From Candidatus Sumerlaeota bacterium (lineage in GTDB: Bacteria > UBP6 > UBA1177): a DNA stretch of 13,743 bases. Shown piece by piece: positions 7,255-13,622 of the stretch. The stretch is taken from contig SLGQ01000088.1 of assembly GCA_007136595.1 (NCBI GenBank), positions 1-13,743 on the forward strand, given 5' to 3'. The notes under the pieces were generated by a model that worked only from the letters and a program-made list of their open reading frames with translations, did no database searches and was not told where the DNA came from. Position numbers and translations under genes: made by a program. Positions within the stretch are counted from its first letter, which is position 1. Every line of letters starts with the position of its first letter.

Positions 7255-8238
7255 TCAGCTTCTTTTAAGGTCTTTTTCAATTTCAATGATTTTTTCTAAA
7301 GATAATCCGGTAATCTTTGAGACAAACTTATGATCCAATCCTTCAGAAAGTGCTTTCTTGCAGGTTTCAATCAAACCCTGCTCTATTCCCTTTTCTATTC
7401 CCTTTTCTATTCCCTTTTCTATTCCCTTTTCTATTCCCTGCTCTATTCCCTGCTCTATTCCCTGCTCTATTCCCTGTTCTATCCATTTTTGAACCAATGT
7501 CGGCATGATATCCTCCACATCATTACCAAGTTCTTCCTTCATTATATCATAAAATTTACTTTCTTCAACTTCATTTGTACGAATAAGATATTCTACCAGA
7601 ACAATAATCCGTTCTTTATCCCCCGATATGTCGCTTTTATCTACATATCTGAAAAATGCTCTTATTTTTTCATCGCTCATTTTTTTTATGTTCTGCATCA
7701 GAGATAACACACTAAGAAGATATGCATTGTTCCCGAACTGTTCATTCTGTTTCAGGTCAAAATGTTTCGTGTCATAGAGAAAATATTCAAAATCAAGAAC
7801 ATGCTTCCTGAAAAATTTCGGTACTTTCATTGAATCTGAAAATCTTCTGTTGATATTCCATTTCGTTCTGCCGTGATAGAAAACTATCGGGATAATTGTT
7901 CTGAACCCCCTTTTTGCATTGTGATCTTCTTCAAACATCAGGAACTGATACTTGAGCAACTGCCATAGGATATCGGTGTCTTTGTAAGATTTGTGTTCAA
8001 ATAGAAAGTAAATGTCAACAGGCTCTTCATCTTTTGTTTTTATCTTTATGATGAAATCGCTCAGATGGCTTCTTAACCGCTCATCAATGTGACATGAATC
8101 TTCTATCTTCATAGTTGAGAAGTCGAGTCTTTTAACAATTCCAGATGGGAGTGCTCCCATAATGAAGTCTTTTGTGTTCACCTCATTCTTAAAGGTTTTG
8201 ATGAAGAAATTGTTGTGCACCGGCATCTTTTCTGACAT
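7255..8238 (-). CDS. Rpn family PD-(D/E)XK nuclease (YhgA-like, 'transposase_31')
   Basis: Predicted 327-residue protein of the Rpn/YhgA family, which contains DNA endonucleases implicated in RecA-independent recombination in E. coli and often labelled transposases. The N-terminal nuclease core includes HNNFFIKTF (8-16), Asp61 (SDFIIKI) and the motif FLFEHKS (78-84), where Glu81-x-Lys83 would be the E-x-K catalytic pair; many relatives have Gln at the last position. Residues 253-288 are nine tandem IE(Q/K)G units, a Glu/Lys/Gln-rich helix common in this family. The tail ends in a family-typical segment (TGLSLEKIIEIE, 310-321). GGAG at 8245-8248, 6 nt upstream of ATG 8238, sets the start; TTG at 8250 and ATG at 8244 overlap or crowd it. 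It is a single gene in its own transcription unit, facing a repeat island. No transposon ends were found around it. Confidence 0.85.
   Translation of the reverse strand: MSEKMPVHNNFFIKTFKNEVNTKDFIMGALPSGIVKRLDFSTMKIEDSCHIDERLRSHLSDFIIKIKTKDEEPVDIYFLFEHKSYKDTDILWQLLKYQFLMFEEDHNAKRGFRTIIPIVFYHGRTKWNINRRFSDSMKVPKFFRKHVLDFEYFLYDTKHFDLKQNEQFGNNAYLLSVLSLMQNIKKMSDEKIRAFFRYVDKSDISGDKERIIVLVEYLIRTNEVEESKFYDIMKEELGNDVEDIMPTLVQKWIEQGIEQGIEQGIEQGIEKGIEKGIEKGIEKGIEQGLIETCKKALSEGLDHKFVSKITGLSLEKIIEIEKDLKRS
7375..7482 (-). repeat. Nine in-frame 12-bp tandem repeats coding for IE(Q/K)G
   Basis: Plus-strand units starting CTATTCCC recur every 12 bp from 7383 to 7467 (eight exact cores) with a degenerate ninth near 7479. 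On the coding strand they give four IEQG, four IEKG and one IEQG. Being 12 bp long, gain or loss of units keeps the frame. The grouped Q and K variants suggest local expansion by slippage. Confidence 0.95.
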
Positions 8239-8244
8239 TGACAT

Positions 8245-8248
8245 CTCC
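8245..8248 (-). promoter_or_regulatory. Ribosome binding site deciding the Rpn start
   Basis: GGAG on the minus strand lies 6 nt before ATG 8238. It overlaps the other candidate starts, which makes 8238 the best one. Confidence 0.55.
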
Positions 8249-8275
8249 AATTAAGACAAAAACTATATCAAAAAC

Positions 8276-8303
8276 AGATTAGATGCAAAATAGGGAATGT
8301 CAA
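8276..8303 (-). promoter_or_regulatory. Candidate promoter for the Rpn nuclease gene
   Basis: Minus strand TTGACA at 8303-8298 is followed after 16 nt by TAATCT (8281-8276), or after 14 nt by the better-matching TCTAAT (8283-8278). The -35 is perfect but the -10 is a compromise between match and spacing, so confidence is modest. It lies about 40 nt upstream of the start codon. Confidence 0.4.
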
Positions 8304-8314
8304 GAAAATCCTTT

Positions 8315-8395
8315 TCCTCGTGTTCTTTGTGTCCTTTATGGTTTAAATAGTTTCAATGCTTTTATCGTTTTTAACCACGAAGGGCACGAAGTGGA
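8315..8395. repeat. Inverted repeat of the CACGAAG type, copy pair A
   Basis: The left arm within 8315-8346 reads as the imperfect reverse complement of the right arm 8371-8395, which contains AACCACGAAGGGCACGAAG. The core 19 bp match at 15 positions and several mismatches would be G-U pairs in RNA; the loop is about 25-30 nt. The arms contain a short internal CACGAAG-type repetition. Similar sequences recur between genes in many unrelated bacteria, as far as I recall; no function is known to me. Confidence 0.75.
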
Positions 8396-8409
8396 ACCTT
8401 TCGTTATTT

Positions 8410-8521
8410 GACCTCTCCCCCAGCCCCTCTCCTAAAGGAAAGGGGTGTTTAAGCCCTTCCCCTTTCTTGCCGTGCCATAGCGAAGCGACGGCTGGAGGGG
8501 CAAGGGTTTGGGATGGGGTCT
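8410..8521. repeat. G+C-rich palindromic element, copy 1 (CCCCAGCCCCTCTCC type)
   Basis: The element is bounded by GACCTCTCCCCC and its imperfect inverse GGGATGGGGTC. Inside are a hairpin CCCCT/AGGGG (8424-8428 with 8441-8445, extended by TCCT/AGGA) and a second one GCCGT/ACGGC (8469-8473 with 8488-8492). It is strikingly richer in G+C than the genes on either side. It lies between CACGAAG pairs A and B, which flank it. Confidence 0.65.
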
Positions 8522-8523
8522 CT

Positions 8524-8596
8524 TCCTTAGTGTTCTTTGTGTACTTTGTGGTTTATCTTTTCTTTAACCACGAAGAGCACGAAGGGCACGAAGTGG
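8524..8596. repeat. Inverted repeat of the CACGAAG type, copy pair B
   Basis: The left arm 8524-8554 is the near reverse complement of the right arm 8563-8596, which reads AACCACGAAG and then two further CACGAAG units. The loop is only about 8-10 nt, so this would form a long hairpin. It is the same family as pair A at 8315-8395; the right arm here carries one unit more. Confidence 0.75.
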
Positions 8597-8625
8597 GTGA
8601 TCGTTAATTCATTGAATGGTTTTCC

Positions 8626-8670
8626 GCTCCCTTGTCAAGGGGAGCTGTCCGAAGGACTGAGGGGTTTGTC
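8626..8670. repeat. Palindromic element with TTGTCAAGGGGAG core, copy 2
   Basis: GCTCCCTTG pairs with CAAGGGGAGC (8626-8645, one base bulged). It is followed by a small hairpin GTCC-gaa-GGAC (8647-8657) and GAGGGGTTTG. It shares the CTTGTCAAGGGG core and the GGGGTTTG tail with the element at 8775-8811. Confidence 0.65.
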
Positions 8671-8724
8671 AACGGAAAGGTTCAGGCGGCAAGTCTCCAC
8701 GGACTGAAAGTTCGTGCTATCACA

Positions 8725-8756
8725 GCCCGGGTTGTAGGCGAAGCCGTAGGCCCGGG
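8725..8756. repeat. Nested hairpin with CCCGGG ends and GGCgaaGCC centre
   Basis: CCCGGG at 8726-8731 can pair with CCCGGG at 8751-8756, and GGC (8737-8739) pairs with GCC (8743-8745) around a GAA loop. The gaaGCC centre resembles the hairpin at 8469-8492. No T-run follows, so it is not a typical terminator. Confidence 0.55.
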
Positions 8757-8774
8757 AAAATAAAATCATTTTCT

Positions 8775-8811
8775 CCTCCCCTTGTCAAGGGGGAGGCTGG
8801 GAGGGGGTTTG
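8775..8811. repeat. Palindromic element with TTGTCAAGGGG core, copy 3
   Basis: CCTCCCCTTG (8775-8784) pairs with CAAGGGGGAGG (8786-8796, one bulged G), followed by CTGGGAGGGGGTTTGG. Read on the other strand, it has the same plan as the element starting at 8410: a C-rich block, AGCC, then a hairpin. Confidence 0.65.
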
Positions 8812-8835
8812 GCAAAAGAGGGAGGTGGTGATTAG

Positions 8836-8875
8836 CTCCCTCTCTTTGTGAAAGAGAGGGCTGGGGAGAGTTGTT
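8836..8875. repeat. Palindromic element with perfect 10-bp stem, copy 4
   Basis: CCCTCTCTTT (8838-8847) and AAAGAGAGGG (8851-8860) form a perfect stem around a GTG loop, followed by CTGGGGAGAG. On the minus strand it reads CTCTCCCC-AGCC-hairpin, the same design as the 8410 element but in inverse orientation. No T-run follows on either strand. Confidence 0.7.
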
Positions 8876-8935
8876 CTAAAAACATTTTCTTCATTTTATT
8901 TTTTATTGGGTTACACTGTTGTGAACAAATTTTTT

Positions 8936-8943
8936 GGAGGAGG
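8936..8943 (+). promoter_or_regulatory. Strong ribosome binding site of the tldD gene
   Basis: GGAGGAGG at 8936-8943 precedes ATG 8948, with a 4-7 nt spacer depending on the pairing used. It rules out the in-frame TTG at 8906, which lies upstream of it. Confidence 0.8.
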
Positions 8944-8947
8944 TGTC

Positions 8948-10390
8948 ATGTTCGATCTTGGTAATGTAAAAAAATGGTTCAGGGAACTTCCTGTTCAAGG
9001 TGAATTTGCAACGATAAGGATCGTTTCAAGTCATTCGGAGAACATTAGTGTGAGGAGCGATGTCCTTTCACCTGTAAGTTCAGGCAATGATTCGGGCTAT
9101 ATGATAACTGTGTATAGCGGTGACGGTAGCGGTTATGCGGCATCAACCGATTTTTCGCAGGATGGAATTAAAAAAACTTATGGTTTGGCAAAGAAGTGGG
9201 CTGAATTTAACAAAACAAGGAGCGTTGTCCCTTTTTCTGAGATCGAGATGCTTAATCCGAACGGAAAATATGGAAGTCCGATAGAAAGAAGATGGGAAGA
9301 TATGAAGCTTGGCGACAAAATCGATTATCTCAAAATGCTGAACTTGGAGATGAATAAAGAGCCTAATATCGTTGACAGAATGGCTTCACTTAACTTTATA
9401 AGGAAAAATGTGTGGTATATCACTTCTCAAGGTGGTGAAACTCTTCACGAATTTGATTACATAATCCCTTTTCTTTCTCTTACTGCCGCAAAAGAAGGTG
9501 CCATTCAAAGAAGAAGCCGCGACAGTTTTGCGATTGCAATGCAGGGGGGGATAGAGGTTTTTGAAAAGGTGGGATTTGACAGGGAAAATGCGATCCGTCT
9601 TGCTGTCGAAGCTAACGAATTGCTTGATGCTCCGAACTGTCCTGAAGGAAAGATGGACCTTGTTCTTGATCCGGGGCAGATGGTTCTCCAGATACATGAA
9701 TCTATCGGACATCCTCTTGAGATAGACAGGATACTTGGTGATGAAAGAAATTATGCCGGAACAAGTTTTGTAACGCCCGACATGATCGGAACATTCAAGT
9801 ATGGAAGTGAACTGCTTAATGTCACATTTGATCCTACTGTCCAGGGAGAATTTGGAACTTATCTTTTTGATGATGACGGAAACAAGGCTGAAAAAGAGTA
9901 TATGATCGAAAAAGGGATATTAAAGAGGGGTCTTGGAAGCAATATTTCCCAGAACAGATCGGCTCTTCCCGGCGTTGCCAACAGCCGTGCTACGAACTGG
10001 AACAGACCTCCTGTTGACAGGATGGCGAACTTAAATATGGAGCCGGGGAATTCAACTTTTGATGAGATGGTCGCTTCTGTTGAAAAAGGGATCTTCATGA
10101 AAACAAATCTTTCATGGTCAATTGATGACAGCAGGAACAAATTCCAGTTCGGTTGTGAATGGGGACAACTGATCGAAAACGGAAAACTGACAAAGGTGGT
10201 TAAAAATCCCAATTATCGCGGCATTTCAAGATATTTCTGGAACAATCTCAAAATGGTTGGGAACAGGGATACTCTTGAAATAAAAGGTGTTCCCAACTGC
10301 GGCAAGGCTGAACCTAATCAGGCAATTTTTGTAGGACACGCAAGTCCTGCGGCACTTTTTGCCGGTGTTGAAGTTTTCGGAGGTGAATAA
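8948..10390 (+). CDS. tldD: TldD-type zinc metalloprotease subunit
   Basis: A 480-residue cytoplasmic protein, the catalytic half of the TldD-TldE heterodimer. In E. coli that complex cleaves unfolded or flexible peptides and matures or degrades substrates such as the microcin B17 precursor and CcdA. The zinc motif HESIGH (250-255) gives His250, Glu251 and His255, and the third ligand would be Cys451 in NCGK (450-453), the position equivalent to Cys454 of E. coli TldD. The N-terminal modulator domain covers about 1-210 and the C-terminal domain about 235-475. The length is typical. The start is fixed by the strong ribosome binding site. It is followed after one base by the tldE-type partner. 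Upstream lies the repeat island; no clear promoter could be chosen between it and the gene. No obvious precursor-peptide gene lies nearby, so the substrate is unknown. Confidence 0.93.
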   Translation: MFDLGNVKKWFRELPVQGEFATIRIVSSHSENISVRSDVLSPVSSGNDSGYMITVYSGDGSGYAASTDFSQDGIKKTYGLAKKWAEFNKTRSVVPFSEIEMLNPNGKYGSPIERRWEDMKLGDKIDYLKMLNLEMNKEPNIVDRMASLNFIRKNVWYITSQGGETLHEFDYIIPFLSLTAAKEGAIQRRSRDSFAIAMQGGIEVFEKVGFDRENAIRLAVEANELLDAPNCPEGKMDLVLDPGQMVLQIHESIGHPLEIDRILGDERNYAGTSFVTPDMIGTFKYGSELLNVTFDPTVQGEFGTYLFDDDGNKAEKEYMIEKGILKRGLGSNISQNRSALPGVANSRATNWNRPPVDRMANLNMEPGNSTFDEMVASVEKGIFMKTNLSWSIDDSRNKFQFGCEWGQLIENGKLTKVVKNPNYRGISRYFWNNLKMVGNRDTLEIKGVPNCGKAEPNQAIFVGHASPAALFAGVEVFGGE

Positions 10391-10391
10391 G

Positions 10392-11714
10392 ATGAAAAAT
10401 TATTTTTATAAACTTGCTGACCATACTGTAAATCTTGCAAAGAACGGTGAATTCATTTATCTCAATTTTTCAGGCGAGCAATCCGATTTTGTGAGGTTCA
10501 ACCATGCAAGAATAAGGCAGAACGGGTTTGTTGAGCAGTATTATCTTTCAATTTCTCTTATCCATGACCAAAAACAGACAGGCAGTTTTCTCACTTTAAC
10601 TCTCAATGAAGAGCAGGATTTGAAAAACATTGATAAAGCTGTTGAAAATCTCAGGGAAACAATTAAAGAAGTTGATAAAGATCCTTATTTGCTTTATTCC
10701 ACCGATGTTGTTTCAACGGAAACTGAAGAAGAGAGCCATCTTCCCGATCCTGATGAAATTGTTGCAGATATAATGAAGGAAGCGGGTGGAAGTGATCTGG
10801 TGGGGATTTTATCGACAGGGAACATTGTTGCAGGATTTGCAAACAGTGCGGGACAGAAAAACTGGTTTGAAAAGCCGAGCTTCAATTTTGACTGGAGTAT
10901 TTATCACACTACGGACAAAGCTGTCAAGGCGGGATATGCAGGATATTACTGGAACAGTGATGAATTTTCCAAAAAAATGGATAAAGTGAAAGCTGAACTT
11001 GAAATAATGAAAAGGGAGGCTCTCACAATAAAACCGGGGAAATACAGGGTTTATCTTGCTCCTGCGGCACTTGACAGTTTCATGTCGGTTCTCGGATGGG
11101 GCGGATTCGGTCTTAAAAGCCAGAAAACTAAGAACAGTGCCCTTGTTAAACTTGTTGAAAATGAAGTTCAGCTTCATGAAAAAATTACAATACTTGAACA
11201 CTGCAAAGACGGAGGAAACCCCAACTTTAACTCAAAAGGGTTCATTAAACCTCACTGCACAGCTCTCATAGAAAACGGGATGCACAAGGGATCTCTCATA
11301 AGTCCGAGAAGTGCAAAGGAATACGGTGTGGAACAAAACGGTGCAAATTCGATGGAATCTCCCGAAGCACTTGAAATGTGCAGCGGAAACATTGAATCAT
11401 CAGAGATACTCAAAGAACTGGGGACAGGGATTTATCTTAATCATGTTCACTATTTGAATTATTCTGAAAGGTTGAGTTGCAGAATGACCGGCATGTCAAG
11501 ATTTGCCGCTTTTTATGTTGAAAACGGTGAAATAATCGCCCCCATAAATGTCATGAGATTTGATGAATCACTTTTCAGAATGCTGGGTGAAAATTTTGTC
11601 GGAGCAACTGCTCAAAGAGAACGGATGATGAGCACGAACACCTATGGCGGAAGACAAACTGACAGCACCCTTCTTCCCGGAATAATCGTCAAAGACTTTT
11701 CTTTTACACTTTAA
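10392..11714 (+). CDS. tldE: TldE/PmbA-type partner subunit of the TldD protease
   Basis: A 440-residue TldD/PmbA family protein without an HExxxH motif. The segment where it would fall (about 224-245, PAALDSFMSVLGWGGFG) lacks paired histidines, as expected for the non-catalytic TldE half. The C-terminal domain carries family features: SPRSAKEYGVEQNG (304-317), GIYLNHVHYLNYSERL (346-361), MTGMSRFAAFYVENGE (365-380) and APINVMRF (383-390). Start is ATG at 10392, only 1 nt after the tldD stop, with GGAGG at 10379-10383 inside the end of tldD, so the two are almost certainly co-translated. The tandem tldD-tldE order fits an obligate heterodimer. The gene ends 33 nt before the left end of an IS66 element and appears intact. 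PmbA is the synonym used in many annotations. Confidence 0.9.
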   Translation: MKNYFYKLADHTVNLAKNGEFIYLNFSGEQSDFVRFNHARIRQNGFVEQYYLSISLIHDQKQTGSFLTLTLNEEQDLKNIDKAVENLRETIKEVDKDPYLLYSTDVVSTETEEESHLPDPDEIVADIMKEAGGSDLVGILSTGNIVAGFANSAGQKNWFEKPSFNFDWSIYHTTDKAVKAGYAGYYWNSDEFSKKMDKVKAELEIMKREALTIKPGKYRVYLAPAALDSFMSVLGWGGFGLKSQKTKNSALVKLVENEVQLHEKITILEHCKDGGNPNFNSKGFIKPHCTALIENGMHKGSLISPRSAKEYGVEQNGANSMESPEALEMCSGNIESSEILKELGTGIYLNHVHYLNYSERLSCRMTGMSRFAAFYVENGEIIAPINVMRFDESLFRMLGENFVGATAQRERMMSTNTYGGRQTDSTLLPGIIVKDFSFTL

Positions 11715-11747
11715 AGAAACAATAAAACTTTCCATCCTTACACTTGC

Positions 11748-11767
11748 GAAACAGTTAAGCTACCCTA
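11748..11767 (+). repeat. Left terminal inverted repeat of the IS66 element
   Basis: A 20-bp sequence matching the right end perfectly in inverse orientation. The next outward base differs between the ends (C at 11747; G as the inverted base of 13623), which defines the tip. Confidence 0.9.
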
Positions 11768-11945
11768 TTAAAACCCCGCCTTTATTCTCTGTTAAACAAA
11801 ATCAAATGATTTCGGAATTGCAATAGATGGGTTGCAGGAATTCCGCTTCCAACCTATATGAGGTGCAGAGAAAATGCTGAAAAAAGGTGTTAAATGCAGG
11901 TTTTAAAATTAATTAAAATTAGAGGGAAAAATAGTTGAAAAGCTA
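11768..11945 (+). other. Non-coding left arm of the IS66 element with alternative hairpins
   Basis: No convincing gene lies here. GGAATT (11814-11819) and GCAA (11820-11823) pair with TTGC (11832-11835) and AATTCC (11839-11844). Alternatively, GGTTG (11830-11834) pairs with CAACC (11850-11854) around the palindrome GGAATTCC. The two folds share bases and cannot coexist. A role in transposase expression is only a guess. Confidence 0.4.
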
Positions 11946-13610
11946 TTGAAACAACTTGATAATAATGCGGTGTTACTGATTTCAGGGGTCTTAAATATGT
12001 TCGAGCCTCTCAGCTACCCGACTGATGCAGAAATAGAAAATTTATTTTCAACTTTACCCGGAGATACATCAAGGCAGGTGCATAATCTTGTGAAGCTGTT
12101 GCGAAAGAAGAAGCCTGTGGGTTCCGGACTCAATCTGAATAGCCGGACACCATTTATTGGAAGTTTGGAACAAGCCAATCGTTATGTTAAAGGGATTATG
12201 AAACATTTATGGTTTCATCGTCAGCAATCCTTTCTTCTTACGCTTGAAGCATCATTTTGCCGGCAGAAGTCAATAAAGTTAGAGAAAGAGAATGAGATTC
12301 TTGCAGCGGAAAACAAAGAGCTTAAGCTTGCTAACGAGAGGCAGAAGAAACAGATAACGGAGCTGCTCGGATTCGGTTCAGGGAAGGAAAAAACCTTACA
12401 ACATTCATCAGAAAAAAAGAAGCATCCTTCAGTTGACAGGAAACGGGGTGCACCTGTTGGACATCGTGGAGCCGCAAGGGCAGTACCTGACCATGTTGAT
12501 GTTGTTAAATCATTTGATCCTGCGATATGCACATGTGGAAACACAGAGATAATTCCAACGGAGGAATATGATGTTAAATATATTGAGGACATCGAATTCA
12601 AGGTAAAATGCACAAAAAAACAATACTACCGGGGCATTTGTTTAAAGTGCGGTAAAGAAGTCAGGAATCCGGAAGCAGCCGGAACTCCCGTAGTTTTAGG
12701 AAATACATTAAAATCAGTACTTGCGGCAATGAGGTACGAACTTGGCGGCACTTACCGCAATCTCAGTAATTTTACTACACGGATACTTAATCTGCCTGTT
12801 ACCCCTGCCGGTATATACGGATTGTTAAAAAGTACAACCGGCTCACTGTCACCATTTTATAATGCAATAGGAAACTCACTGCCGCAACAGCAGATACTGC
12901 ATGGTGATGAAACCGGATGGAAAATGGATGGTGACAACTGGCATCTCTGGTGTATGTGCAACAAGAATCTTGCATATTTCCATGCGGATAAAAGCAGAGG
13001 CAGAAAGGTTATTAAAAATATCCTCGGTGAAACATTCGACGGATTGTTCCACGCTGATTTTTATGCTGCATACAACCATTTCCCAAATCTGCAAAGATGT
13101 CTGATTCACTACATCCGTGACATAAAGAAAGAAATTGAAATCCAACCTGATGAAACAATATTTCAGTCAATGCTTGATGAAGTTCAATCCATTATCAAAG
13201 AGGCCGTTAAACTTCAGAAAGCTGATATCCCGCCAGATGAAAAGCAAAAACAGAAAAAGCATTTGATCACAAGATTTGAAAAACTGGCTGTGACAAAAAC
13301 AAAAAACAAAACAGCAGAAAAACTTCTCAAAAGAATTCGTAACCACAAAAACAGTCTGCTCAATTTCGTTGACTATCCCGATGCGGAATATCACAATAAC
13401 AGAGCAGAACGGACAATAAGACCTTCTGTAATTGCAAGAAAAATGTCTTTCGGGAACCGAACCGTTGAAGGTGCCCGCAATCACAGCATTCTTATTTCAA
13501 CTCTTCATACAATACGACTGAACAACAAAGACCCTGTGAAATTCATACATGATGTCATCAGCAAACCTGACGAAACTCTTCAGTCTTTTAATAAAATGAT
13601 TTTAGGGTAG
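11946..13610 (+). CDS. IS66-family DDE transposase (TnpC type)
   Basis: Up to 554 residues, apparently complete. Order of parts: N-terminal region with a charged coiled coil (about 108-140), a basic linker, a zinc-binding segment (Cys195, Cys197, Cys222, Cys232, Cys235), and the catalytic core with Asp321 in HGDETGW, Asp371 in HADFYAAY and Glu488 in NNRAERTIRP as the DDE triad. The C-terminal block after the Glu (SFGNRTVEGARNHS, 501-514) is family-typical. The first possible start is TTG at 11946, which lacks a close Shine-Dalgarno; ATG at 11997, with AGGGG at 11984-11988, would give 537 residues and may be the real start. The stop TAG at 13608-13610 lies within the right terminal repeat. No frameshift or missing catalytic residue is seen, so the element may still be active. 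Confidence 0.93.
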   Translation: MKQLDNNAVLLISGVLNMFEPLSYPTDAEIENLFSTLPGDTSRQVHNLVKLLRKKKPVGSGLNLNSRTPFIGSLEQANRYVKGIMKHLWFHRQQSFLLTLEASFCRQKSIKLEKENEILAAENKELKLANERQKKQITELLGFGSGKEKTLQHSSEKKKHPSVDRKRGAPVGHRGAARAVPDHVDVVKSFDPAICTCGNTEIIPTEEYDVKYIEDIEFKVKCTKKQYYRGICLKCGKEVRNPEAAGTPVVLGNTLKSVLAAMRYELGGTYRNLSNFTTRILNLPVTPAGIYGLLKSTTGSLSPFYNAIGNSLPQQQILHGDETGWKMDGDNWHLWCMCNKNLAYFHADKSRGRKVIKNILGETFDGLFHADFYAAYNHFPNLQRCLIHYIRDIKKEIEIQPDETIFQSMLDEVQSIIKEAVKLQKADIPPDEKQKQKKHLITRFEKLAVTKTKNKTAEKLLKRIRNHKNSLLNFVDYPDAEYHNNRAERTIRPSVIARKMSFGNRTVEGARNHSILISTLHTIRLNNKDPVKFIHDVISKPDETLQSFNKMILG

Positions 13611-13622
13611 CTTAACTGTTTC
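13603..13622 (-). repeat. Right terminal inverted repeat of the IS66 element
   Basis: Perfect 20-bp inverse copy of the left end. It contains the last two codons' worth of the transposase reading frame, including its TAG stop. Confidence 0.9.

Larger units (their letters stand above)
11748..13622 (+). mobile_element. IS66-family insertion sequence with a single transposase gene
   Basis: The ends are perfect 20-bp inverted repeats: GAAACAGTTAAGCTACCCTA at 11748-11767 and its reverse complement at 13603-13622, giving an element of about 1875 bp. It holds one gene, the TnpC-type DDE transposase; the small tnpA and tnpB genes of classic IS66 elements are absent, as in the ISBst12-like branch of the family. 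Eight-base flanks (11740-11747 and 13623-13630) are not alike, so no target duplication is seen. The insertion lies just after tldE and does not break a recognisable gene. The transposase stop codon lies inside the right repeat. Confidence 0.88.

Noticed and set aside
7375..7482. Possible CRISPR array
   Set aside because: The unit is 12 bp with no spacers, lies in frame inside a coding sequence and has no cas genes nearby.
7317..7707. Two plus-strand open frames with FPFLFPFLF- or YSLFYSLF-type repeats
   Set aside because: They are antisense shadows of the 12-bp repeat array in the Rpn gene. The minus-strand frame has the recognisable family domain.
7255..8238. The Rpn gene as the transposase of a local insertion sequence
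   Set aside because: I found no inverted ends or duplications around it, and the family is a nuclease group whose transposase label is historical.
8356..8607. An 83-codon open frame on the plus strand
   Set aside because: It runs wholly through the CACGAAG and G+C-rich repeat elements, and its product is a translated repeat (HEEHEGHE-like). It has no convincing ribosome binding site.
8838..8860. Perfect 10-bp stem as a transcription terminator
   Set aside because: No T-run follows on either strand, and it lies between divergent gene starts where no terminator is expected. It fits the repeat family better.
12221..12613. Antisense open frames within the transposase, tldD and tldE genes
   Set aside because: They lack ribosome binding sites and known domains and lie opposite clearly conserved coding sequence.
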